Source: UBA7236 sp964638865 (GTDB lineage: Bacteria > Bacteroidota > Bacteroidia > Chitinophagales > BACL12). From it: a stretch of DNA of 29,036 nucleotides. The notes under the pieces were generated by a model. That model worked only from the letters and a program-made list of their open reading frames with translations. It did not search any database and was not told the origin of the DNA. Of this stretch, positions 6,740 through 14,336 are shown piece by piece. The translations under genes were made by a program, and so were the position numbers. Every line of letters starts with the position of its first letter. Position 1 is the first letter of the stretch. The DNA lies in contig CAZXBG010000037.1 in NCBI GenBank assembly GCA_964638865.1, forward strand, positions 1 through 29,036, given 5' to 3'.

Positions 6740-8803
6740 ATGAAAAATTGTTACGCTTTAATTTTTATGTTTTTCAGCCTTATGGTCCCTTTATTTACAT
6801 TCGCACAATGTCCTGTCGGTCAGATGGATGTTGTAATTGAAATTGAAACTGATACCTATGGTTATGAGGGTTATTGGCAATTGGTTCCTGCAGGTAATGC
6901 ATGCGGTGCCGCAACCATCTGGCAGGGTGGAAACGATATTCAGGTTGGCTGCAGCGGTGCAGGTGAACAGGATGCAACTATAGGGTTCGGTTATGGAGAT
7001 AATATAACTATTACAGAAGCTATAGGATGCCTTAATGAAGGATTTTATGATATCAAATATATTGACGACTGGGGTGATGGCGGGTTTAATTTTAATGTAT
7101 CATTGGATGAATATCAAATGTATCATTTTGAAGGAACCGGAGTTGGAAATACTTTCAATTTTGAAATTACACCACCTCTTGCTTATGATGCAAGTATAAC
7201 TGCTATTACGAATAATCCTTATATAAATCCTGGAGTTGTAAATATAGCAGGTGAAATTTCAAATTACAGTGCAAATACAATTAATTCTTTAGAAGTAATT
7301 TATAGTATTGATGGCGGCACTGAAATTATATCAACACTTACAGGTTTAAGTATTGAACCATTTGCCACCGCAGATTTTGTTCATCCTCTACCTTGGAATA
7401 TCTTAACCTTAGGGACGTATGATGTAAAATTATCCTCCGGAAAAATAAATGATAACGATGATTTAAATCCTGCAAATGATTTTATAAATAAAGAACTTAT
7501 AGTAGGGGATCCTACACCGAATATTATTGCTGATTATTTGACCTTTGTTGAAGAATATGAGGTAATTGGAAATACAGATGACGAAATTGAAAATCCAACG
7601 GATCTGGATTTTCATCCGATATTGTCAGAATATCAGGTATGGGTTACCAATAAAGGAACAGAAGAGTCCGGTGGATCAACTGTAACCTTTTGGAATGCAG
7701 GTCAGGGTGGGCAAACATCAGAATGGAAACAGGATGGGAATGCGTGGCATTTTATGAGTCTACCAACGGGCATTGCATTTAGTGAAAATACAAATTTTGC
7801 AACATCACCCGGTATTAAGGATGCAAATCATAGCGGAGGAACATTTACAGGTCCAACCCTATGGAGTAGTGATATGGATATTTATGCTGAGCCATCAGGG
7901 GGAAATGGAAGTCATTTGGATATGTTACACCAAAGTCCTTTCTCCATGGGAATTGCAGCATGGCGCGACAATGCATTTTTTGTTTTCTGCGATTATCATG
8001 GTTATGTTCATATGTATGATTTTGTGAAAGATCATGGACCTGGAAATGATGATCACGCTGATGGAAGAGTATGGGAATATCTTGATTTTGATATCGAAAT
8101 GATTAATGATGATCTACCATCGCATTTGGTGTTTGATAAAGCTTCCAATTATTTGTATACAATTGATGCGGGAAATGGCAGAATTATCAGAATGAATCCG
8201 GAATCAGGTGAAGTTACTGGAACATTCCCGCATGCAAATGAACCACTTGCCGAAGCCAATGAAATAGAAAATACAGATTGGGTGGAAATTGTGAATACCG
8301 GATTAATTGAACCGGTGGGCATTGATGTAATTGGTGATTATATGCTGGTAAGCGATCATGCTACCGGTGAAATTATTATTTATGATATCACAACAATACC
8401 TGCAACGGAATTAAAACGATTACAAACCGGACGCACTGGTTTGATGGGAATTAAAATCGGACCTGATGGATTGATATGGTTTGTTGATCAGGACGCAGAT
8501 GAATTGGTAAGAATGAATATTACGAATTTAGTTGCAATAAATAACCCTGAATTGCAAAATAATATTTCTGTTTACCCGAACCCCACTAATGGAGTTTTTA
8601 CTTTAAATGTGAATGCTCCTTTTCAAAATTTAAATATGGATTTTATGGTATTAAATCAATTGGGTGAAATTGTTTTTTATAATTCCTACCTAACAGCATC
8701 GGAGCAACAGATTGACCTTTCTGATTTTCCGGCAGGAGCCTATACAATTAAGCTTGCAACTGAAAATGGATTTGCGACTAAAAAATTGATATTAGTGAAA
8801 TAA
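6740..8803 (+). CDS. Large T9SS secreted protein with NHL/SMP-30-like beta-propeller region
   Basis: The 687-residue protein has a signal peptide (about 1-22), then a domain with IDDWGDGGFNFNVSL. That is the DxWGDG pattern common in Bacteroidota surface proteins. A CARDB-like adhesion segment follows (roughly 150-250: NPYINPGVVNIAGEISNYS). The middle and C-terminal parts (about 260-600) contain repeated blade-like pieces such as LVFDKASNYLYTIDAGNGRI, PVGIDVIGDYMLVSDHATG and GIKIGPDGLIWFVDQD, typical of NHL/SMP-30 propellers. ISVYPNPTNGVF begins the T9SS sorting domain. The protein is histidine-rich around SHLDMLHQ and KDHGPGNDDHADG. The function is unknown; the stop lies 7 bases before the inverted repeat at the next gene. 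Confidence 0.78.
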   Translation: MKNCYALIFMFFSLMVPLFTFAQCPVGQMDVVIEIETDTYGYEGYWQLVPAGNACGAATIWQGGNDIQVGCSGAGEQDATIGFGYGDNITITEAIGCLNEGFYDIKYIDDWGDGGFNFNVSLDEYQMYHFEGTGVGNTFNFEITPPLAYDASITAITNNPYINPGVVNIAGEISNYSANTINSLEVIYSIDGGTEIISTLTGLSIEPFATADFVHPLPWNILTLGTYDVKLSSGKINDNDDLNPANDFINKELIVGDPTPNIIADYLTFVEEYEVIGNTDDEIENPTDLDFHPILSEYQVWVTNKGTEESGGSTVTFWNAGQGGQTSEWKQDGNAWHFMSLPTGIAFSENTNFATSPGIKDANHSGGTFTGPTLWSSDMDIYAEPSGGNGSHLDMLHQSPFSMGIAAWRDNAFFVFCDYHGYVHMYDFVKDHGPGNDDHADGRVWEYLDFDIEMINDDLPSHLVFDKASNYLYTIDAGNGRIIRMNPESGEVTGTFPHANEPLAEANEIENTDWVEIVNTGLIEPVGIDVIGDYMLVSDHATGEIIIYDITTIPATELKRLQTGRTGLMGIKIGPDGLIWFVDQDADELVRMNITNLVAINNPELQNNISVYPNPTNGVFTLNVNAPFQNLNMDFMVLNQLGEIVFYNSYLTASEQQIDLSDFPAGAYTIKLATENGFATKKLILVK

Positions 8804-8809
8804 GAAAAT

Positions 8810-8859
8810 CATCTGTCGCAAATGAAAATTTATATAAAAAATATGGTTTGCGACAGATG
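8810..8859. repeat. Perfect 13-bp inverted repeat spanning the start of the AraC-like gene
   Basis: The left arm CATCTGTCGCAAA (8810-8822) and right arm TTTGCGACAGATG (8847-8859) are exact reverse complements separated by 24 AT-rich bases. The left arm ends on the A of the ATG. The right arm covers codons 9-13, which encode the V-C-D-R-C metal-binding motif. In mRNA this could form a hairpin that hides the ribosome entry site; in DNA it could be a dimer-binding operator. No U-run follows, so it is not a classical terminator. Confidence 0.7.
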
Positions 8860-9385
8860 CATTCGCACTGTAAAAAGAATTTTTGATGCATATAAATTGC
8901 AGATAGGTCAGGTTCAATTAGGGGAGGTTGACCTTTTGGATGAAACATTAGGGAAATATGAAGGCGAAATAAGAAAGGATTTGGAAAAGGAAGGGTTTGA
9001 ATTAATGGATGATATCAATTCGCAAGTAATTGAGCAGATAAAAAATGTTATAGTAGAAACCATTCATGGAAATAAATCTCAGGACAACAAAATAAATTTT
9101 TCCCGACTAATAGAAAATAAATTATTAAAGGATTATTCGCATTTGAGTAATTTATTTTCGATGATTGAAGGAATTACCATTGAAAAGTACACCATCCTTC
9201 AAAAAACAGAAAGAGTGAAAGAGCTTTTGGTGTACAATGAGCTTTCATTAAGCGAAATAGCTTTTCAGATGGGGTATAGCAGTGTTGCCCATCTCAGCAG
9301 CCAATTTAAAAAAACAACCGGATTAACTCCCACGCATTTTAAAAGCATTAAAGAAACCAAAAGAATGAACTTAGATAAAGTATGA
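8822..9385 (+). CDS. AraC-family regulator fused to an HMA-like metal-sensing N-terminus
   Basis: The 187-residue protein starts at ATG 8822. Residues 1-65 look like a degenerate heavy-metal-associated (ferredoxin-like) domain: a strand KIYIKN, then M8-V-C10-D-R-C13, a helix, a second strand and a final 'KEGFELMDD' strand. This matches MxCxxC copper chaperone modules. Residues about 130-180 form an AraC-type helix-turn-helix: TERVKELLVYNELSLSEIA, then MGYSSVAHLSSQFKKTTGLTP. The protein is half the length of a typical AraC regulator and has no sugar-binding domain. It sits between the T9SS genes and the efflux genes and is the only transcription regulator in the island. The likely role is metal-responsive control of the neighbours; the metal is inferred from context. 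Confidence 0.85.
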   Translation: MKIYIKNMVCDRCIRTVKRIFDAYKLQIGQVQLGEVDLLDETLGKYEGEIRKDLEKEGFELMDDINSQVIEQIKNVIVETIHGNKSQDNKINFSRLIENKLLKDYSHLSNLFSMIEGITIEKYTILQKTERVKELLVYNELSLSEIAFQMGYSSVAHLSSQFKKTTGLTPTHFKSIKETKRMNLDKV

Positions 9386-9472
9386 ACATGAAATTATATA
9401 AACAATATCAAAAATTATGTAACGTACAAAATCGGTTCCTGACAGACCTTTGTGTTATAAAAATATTTAATT

Positions 9473-10198
9473 ATGACACATTCGTATAAAGTGAGCAACA
9501 TGACTTGCAGTGGCTGTATAGCCACAGTTAAAAGTCAATTATTAAAAAATCCTGATGTTTTATCCGCTGAGGTGAACTTGCCTGATGAAGCGGTTATTAC
9601 TATGCAGCATCATATCTCTATAAAGGATTTGCAGGAAAGCATTGGGCCTGAATCAAAATATAAGATTTCAGAAAATGGGAATGATCATTCCTTACATACT
9701 ATGACTAACACTGTTTCTGATAAAAACTGGTTGGAAACATACAAACCCCTGCTCATCATTTTTGCTTTTATTACCGGTATTTCTCTCATAAATGCTTATT
9801 TCGGCACAATTGATGGCATGTTATTCATGCAGAACTTCATGGCGGGATTTTTTATAACGTTCTCCTTTTTTAAATTTTTGGATATAAAGGGATTTGCCGA
9901 TAGTTATTCCACTTACGATCTGTTGGCCAAGAAAATTCATGGTTATGGTTACGTTTATCCATTTATTGAATTATTACTTGGATTGGCCTATTTAACCGGC
10001 TTTAATATGCAGGTGACTGGCATTGTTACAATAATAGTTATGGGCTTTAGCAGTATTGGAGTAATTAAAAGTGTTTTAAATAAACAACAGATCAAATGTG
10101 CTTGTCTTGGAACCGTATTTAATTTACCAATGAGCACAGTTACAATTATTGAAGATCTTTTAATGGTAGTCATGGCAGTGATTATGCTAATAATTTAA
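9473..10198 (+). CDS. HMA domain fused to a MauE/DoxX-like four-helix membrane protein
   Basis: The 241-residue protein begins with a heavy-metal-associated domain (about 1-70) carrying MTCSGC at 10-15. A linker leads into four hydrophobic helices (about 90-110, 118-140, 160-195, 218-240). The membrane part has YDLLAKKIHGYGYVYPFIEL and IKCACLGTVFNLPMSTVTIIED. The CxC-L-G before the last helix is typical of MauE-like membrane proteins linked to redox or methylamine-dehydrogenase maturation. Fusions of this kind accompany RND efflux genes in Bacteroidota. It is followed two bases later by the TolC-like gene, which indicates an operon. A role in passing Cu between membrane partners is inferred. 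Confidence 0.8.
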   Translation: MTHSYKVSNMTCSGCIATVKSQLLKNPDVLSAEVNLPDEAVITMQHHISIKDLQESIGPESKYKISENGNDHSLHTMTNTVSDKNWLETYKPLLIIFAFITGISLINAYFGTIDGMLFMQNFMAGFFITFSFFKFLDIKGFADSYSTYDLLAKKIHGYGYVYPFIELLLGLAYLTGFNMQVTGIVTIIVMGFSSIGVIKSVLNKQQIKCACLGTVFNLPMSTVTIIEDLLMVVMAVIMLII

Positions 10199-10200
10199 AA

Positions 10201-11367
10201 ATGATAAGAATAATTACTATATTATTATTAATTTCCGCTTGTAAGGTTATGTTTTCACAAATGGTTTTAACTGAACAGCAGGTAATTGATTCTATTTTAA
10301 ATAAAAACTTCGCAATCTTAAATGCATCGCTAAAATTTGAATCTCAAAAATCCTTGCAAAAAACGGCATGGAATATTTCTGATCCGGAAGTATATGTGGT
10401 ACAGGACCCTTTCGAATCACTAATTCTTACAATTGATCAGAATTTTGATTTTCCAACACAATATATAAAGCAGAGCCAATTAAACAGGGAAAAAATAACC
10501 TTAACCGGGAAGGAATTTGCCCAGACTAAAAATGAGATAAGGAAAAACATTCGTTTACTTTATTTGCAGGCACAATATGTTTCCGCAAAATTAAACTACT
10601 TTCAAAAGCAGGATTCCGCATTTCAAAAAATCAAAGATGCTTCTGTGCGATCGTTTAACGCCGGGAATTTAAATTACCTTGAAAAAATATCAGCAGAAAC
10701 AAAATCGGGTGAGGTAAAACTGCAATATGAAATTACAAAAAATGAATTATTAATCCTGCATCAGCAAATAAGTATCCTAACCGGGATCGAGAATAAATTT
10801 GTTGTTGCTAAAATCGAAAAATTGGCAACACCAAATGTATCAATAGACATTTTAACCAATCCTGCTTATGCTGTTGCACAGCAAAACATCAATGTTAGCC
10901 GGAAACAATATGAAGCGATAAGGTCACAGGCTTTGCCTGATATTCTTCTTGGATATTCAATACCTTTAGAGGAAGAAGCCGTGTATTTTCCTGCTTTTAA
11001 AGCCGGTATTTCTATTCCATTGTGGTTCAATTCGTATAGCGGTTATAATTCCGCTGCAAAAAACGAGATTATTATAGCGGAAAACAATTTGAGGGCAGAG
11101 GAACAAAGTTTACAGCAACAAAAATTTACTGCTATCTCCAACTTTTTTAAAAATAAACTTGCGATAAGATATTATGAAACTGAAGGATCGAATAACGCGA
11201 ATGAAATCACAAAATCAGCAACACGGTTATACGAAACCGGGGAAATAGACCTTATAAATTTTCTCAGAACACTGAATGATGGATTCGAAATACAGTTAAA
11301 CTATTTGGAAGCATTACTAAACTATAATATTTCTGTTATTGAAATTGATTATTTAAACGGCAACTGA
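10201..11367 (+). CDS. TolC-like outer-membrane factor of a metal RND efflux pump
   Basis: The 388-residue protein has a signal peptide (MIRIITILLLISACKVMFSQ). The C in this segment might suggest a lipobox but the following residues fit a Sec signal better. Two repeats of long amphipathic helices follow, including KNEIRKNIRLLYLQAQYVSA and NNLRAEEQSLQQQKFTAI, characteristic of the outer-membrane efflux (OEP) family. The usual two-fold structure can be seen: one half up to about 190, the other from about 220. It is shorter than E. coli TolC or CusC (about 450-490 residues), as in many Bacteroidota. Its stop codon TGA overlaps the ATG of the adaptor gene by one base, so the two are translationally coupled. 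Confidence 0.88.
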   Translation: MIRIITILLLISACKVMFSQMVLTEQQVIDSILNKNFAILNASLKFESQKSLQKTAWNISDPEVYVVQDPFESLILTIDQNFDFPTQYIKQSQLNREKITLTGKEFAQTKNEIRKNIRLLYLQAQYVSAKLNYFQKQDSAFQKIKDASVRSFNAGNLNYLEKISAETKSGEVKLQYEITKNELLILHQQISILTGIENKFVVAKIEKLATPNVSIDILTNPAYAVAQQNINVSRKQYEAIRSQALPDILLGYSIPLEEEAVYFPAFKAGISIPLWFNSYSGYNSAAKNEIIIAENNLRAEEQSLQQQKFTAISNFFKNKLAIRYYETEGSNNANEITKSATRLYETGEIDLINFLRTLNDGFEIQLNYLEALLNYNISVIEIDYLNGN

Positions 11368-13040
11368 TGAAACAACTTTTTATTATAATATGTTTGATAC
11401 CTTCAATTGTTTTTGCACACGGCGACGAAGACCACAGTGGTGGAAAAAAAAGCGAAAGCAAAACGACTCAAGGGTATTTTTCATCCGAAACTAACACCTC
11501 CCTGTATGAATTACTGTTGAAATATCCGGCTATAAAGATAAACGAAGAAGTAATCTTTACTTTATACATCAGTGAATATAATTCGAACATACCAATAGAC
11601 AGTGCCACATTAAAAATAACTTCTTTAGAAGATAACAATATAAGTTTTGAGGTGCACCAGGTAGAAAATGGTACGTATAAGATTAAAACCGCATTTCCTG
11701 AAAATAAAAAATATTCACTTGCAATAAATATTAATTCCACAATTGGCCCTGACCTTATGGTTATGGAGAATATTGAAGTGGGAAAAGAATTGGAATCGGA
11801 AACAATTATTGAGGTGCACCAACATTCCTGGTTCAAAACCAGTGGAATTTATTTATTTGGAGGATTGTTAATTGGTATTCTGATCGCGATTGTATTAATG
11901 CGCAGAAGAAAAATTAATCCTCGTTCAACCTTCTTGCTGATTGTAATTTTAAGCTTCCCAATATCAATAGAAAATGTTTCGGCTCATGGAGATGAGGATC
12001 ACAGTGCTGACAAAAATGTTAAAAGCACCACTTTCTCTGATGCTTTCGCCGTTCCGAAAGAAACCCAATTCTTGTTTTCTGTTTTTACGGAGAAATTAAT
12101 ACTCGCTGATTTTAATGCGGGAACCCAATTAGCCGGAACAATTATACCGTCATCTAACGGCCAGGCGGTTATTCAATCACCTCAAACCGGTAAAATTTCC
12201 TCGCTACAGGTAACAGTCGGTCAAAAAGTAACAAAAGGACAAACTTTAGCCGTTGTGGAACAAAATATTGATGCACAAAGCCAGGTTGATCTTTTATCTC
12301 AGAAAAATGTGATTGAAACGGAATTAATTGCTGCCCGAAAAGAATACGAGCGGCTGCAGTCCATTCAGGATATTATTTCAAAAAAAGATCTGGAAGCATC
12401 AGAAGCAAGGTATGATCTGGCTTTGGAAAATAAAAAACTTTTCGACAACCTATCTTCCAATAATGCGGGGAATTCGAAATTGATTTATTTAAAGTCACCC
12501 ATAAATGGTATAGCCGGCAATTTTAATTTATCCATCGGATCGGCTGTAAATGCAGGAGAAACTTTATTTACAGTTACAGATCTTACCACTGTGTATGTAG
12601 AGGCACAGTTGTATGATAAAAATGCAGCTCAATTAGTAAGCAGTAAAAAATATACTGCGATAAGTTCAGACGGAGAGCGCTCTGCTGATGTGCAATTAAT
12701 TACTTCAGGTCAAACAATTGATGCAACCAATCAAAGCCGTATAGTGCTTTTTAAAATGGTAAATGCAAATGCAGATTTTAAAATCGGTGAATTTGTGAAT
12801 GTCTGGCTTTCAGACGGTATTACTGAAAAAAATCTTGCCGTACCAAATAGCGCAATCAGCGAATTAAATGGCAAACCTATTCTTTTTATTAAAGATGCGG
12901 CCGAGAATTATTCTTTAAGTTATGTGATAACAGGTAATAATAACGGAAAACATACGGTAATTGAATCGGGAGCGGAAGCAGGAGAAAGAATTGTTATTAA
13001 TGGTAGTTATCAAATGAAAATGATTTATTTAAATCAATAA
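11367..13040 (+). CDS. RND periplasmic adaptor (CusB/HlyD-type) fused to an N-terminal membrane-anchored metal-binding module
   Basis: This 557-residue protein is longer than usual adaptors (about 380-420). Residues 1-17 are a signal peptide, followed at once by AHGDEDHSGGK. A beta-sandwich domain resembling FixH/YtkA-type modules covers about 45-150. A transmembrane helix (about 158-178), a basic stretch RRRKINPRS and a second hydrophobic segment (188-205, like a signal peptide) lead to AHGDEDHSADK, a second copy of the same motif (H207). From about 230 the adaptor follows: lipoyl/barrel-sandwich half (QAVIQSPQTGKISSLQVTVG), a helical hairpin with ISKKDLEASEARYDLALENK, the second lipoyl half (IYLKSPINGIAGNFNLSIGS), then the beta-barrel and membrane-proximal domains. 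It links the inner-membrane pump to the TolC-like factor; His/Asp motifs probably capture metal. Confidence 0.88.
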   Translation: MKQLFIIICLIPSIVFAHGDEDHSGGKKSESKTTQGYFSSETNTSLYELLLKYPAIKINEEVIFTLYISEYNSNIPIDSATLKITSLEDNNISFEVHQVENGTYKIKTAFPENKKYSLAININSTIGPDLMVMENIEVGKELESETIIEVHQHSWFKTSGIYLFGGLLIGILIAIVLMRRRKINPRSTFLLIVILSFPISIENVSAHGDEDHSADKNVKSTTFSDAFAVPKETQFLFSVFTEKLILADFNAGTQLAGTIIPSSNGQAVIQSPQTGKISSLQVTVGQKVTKGQTLAVVEQNIDAQSQVDLLSQKNVIETELIAARKEYERLQSIQDIISKKDLEASEARYDLALENKKLFDNLSSNNAGNSKLIYLKSPINGIAGNFNLSIGSAVNAGETLFTVTDLTTVYVEAQLYDKNAAQLVSSKKYTAISSDGERSADVQLITSGQTIDATNQSRIVLFKMVNANADFKIGEFVNVWLSDGITEKNLAVPNSAISELNGKPILFIKDAAENYSLSYVITGNNNGKHTVIESGAEAGERIVINGSYQMKMIYLNQ

Positions 13041-13113
13041 GAAAAACAAATGCATTGCAAAAAAAATAATTGGAATCGCAATGTAAATCACGAATAATTC
13101 AAAAATATATACA

Positions 13114-13953
13114 ATGAAAAGAGCTGTTATTTACTTTTTTTCCTTTACCGTTATTTTAGTTATAATATATTCATTTAACAGCGTAAGTGGTGATTGCGAT
13201 TCCCCTTTAATTGGAGCCGGTCATGCCGCTGACCCTGGTAATCCCTCCTGTACGGGTTGTCACGGAGGAGATGATAACACGGGAATTGCGGGGCTTAGTT
13301 TTACTATTGGCGGCGGGATTACAACTTATAAACCCGACAGCACTTATACTGTATTCGTAAATATATCCCAACCGGGTTTAGATAAATTCGGCTTTGAAAT
13401 AACGGCATTAAATACAAGTAATAATGCGGCAGGTATTAATACATTAACCGATGAATTGCGTACAAGAACAACAAGTGAAGGCACCAGAGATTATGTTACA
13501 AGTACACCTTGCGGTGCAGACGCATTAATGCCGGGTAATAATAATTGGTCGTTTGATTGGACTGCACCTTCAGCCGGTGCGGGTGATGTAACATTCTATC
13601 TCGCTGCTTTAGCTGCAAACCATAGTCATAACACTTCAGGTGATTCAACCTACACTAAAACACAAACTATTTCTGAAAAAATAGCTACCGAAATTTATGA
13701 TAATAAAATTAACGATGACATTCAAATTTACCCAAACCCTGCTGATGAAATACTAATTATTCAATTGCAGGAAGCTATATACGGGGAAGTTGAATTATAC
13801 AATGCCGCAGGCGAAAATGTTTATGCAGTAAAAGTATCGGCAACAGATAATATAATTGAAATAAATACATATTCACTTTTGGAAGGTATTTATTTTATTA
13901 AATTAAAGGATACCGGAAAAATTATTACAAAAAAAATCATCATTCAGCATTAG
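13114..13953 (+). CDS. T9SS secreted protein with choice-of-anchor/Reeler-like domain and CxxCH motif
   Basis: The 279-residue protein has a signal peptide (about 1-24). It is followed by AGHAADPGNPSCTGCHGGDD, which holds a C-x-x-C-H heme-attachment-like motif (C46, C49, H50). The next ~130 residues form a beta-rich domain (TYKPDSTYTVFVNISQ, then GDVTFYLAALAANHSHNTSG), similar to the 'choice-of-anchor' domains that commonly accompany a CTGCH box in Bacteroidota T9SS proteins. A sorting domain begins at DIQIYPNPADEIL. The CxxCH could bind c-type heme or a metal; there is no full cytochrome c fold. It sits inside the copper run, 73 bases after the adaptor gene. Confidence 0.78.
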   Translation: MKRAVIYFFSFTVILVIIYSFNSVSGDCDSPLIGAGHAADPGNPSCTGCHGGDDNTGIAGLSFTIGGGITTYKPDSTYTVFVNISQPGLDKFGFEITALNTSNNAAGINTLTDELRTRTTSEGTRDYVTSTPCGADALMPGNNNWSFDWTAPSAGAGDVTFYLAALAANHSHNTSGDSTYTKTQTISEKIATEIYDNKINDDIQIYPNPADEILIIQLQEAIYGEVELYNAAGENVYAVKVSATDNIIEINTYSLLEGIYFIKLKDTGKIITKKIIIQH

Positions 13954-14002
13954 CATACAATAAAAATTTAAATAATTCTGTTAATAATTTAAATATATCA
14001 AA

Positions 14003-14329
14003 ATGAAATCTAAAAATCAATTTTTTATTGTTGCAATATCAGCAATATTTATTTTCGCCTTTTCATCATGTATGAATCATGACGATCCTATGGGTTGTTT
14101 TACAACTTCAGCAACAACAATTAATGCAGGAGAAACCATTGATTTTGATGGGTCGTGTTCAACAGATACGCACCATTGGGAATGGGATTTCGGAGATGGT
14201 GCAACAGGTGAAGGCGAGTCAATATCACATACTTATAACAATCCCGGAACCTATGATGTTTCCTTAGCTGTGCATAATGAAGATATGTCGAAAATGAATG
14301 AAGAAATGATAACAATTACTGTTAATTAA
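14003..14329 (+). CDS. Small PKD-domain lipoprotein
   Basis: The 108-residue product has a lipoprotein signal (IFIFAFSSC, lipobox cysteine at about 24), then CMNHDDPMGC. A single PKD domain (about 32-108) follows: INAGETIDFDGSCSTDTHHW, EWDFGDGATGEGESISHTY, NPGTYDVSLAVHNED. The WDFGDG and H-x-Y-x-x-P-G-x-Y-x-V motifs are diagnostic. The linker and domain are rich in His and Met (MNHDDPM, DTHHW, EDMSKMNEEM), consistent with metal exposure. It lies 7 bases before the Tat multicopper oxidase and probably shares its transcript. The function is unknown; a surface or periplasmic partner of the oxidase is possible. Confidence 0.78.
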   Translation: MKSKNQFFIVAISAIFIFAFSSCMNHDDPMGCFTTSATTINAGETIDFDGSCSTDTHHWEWDFGDGATGEGESISHTYNNPGTYDVSLAVHNEDMSKMNEEMITITVN

Positions 14330-14336
14330 TTTAGTG

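Noticed and set aside
11468..11836. Minus-strand open frame of 122 codons inside the adaptor gene
   Set aside because: It lies wholly antisense to the well-supported fused adaptor, has no recognisable motif, and its composition follows the codon pattern of the plus-strand gene.
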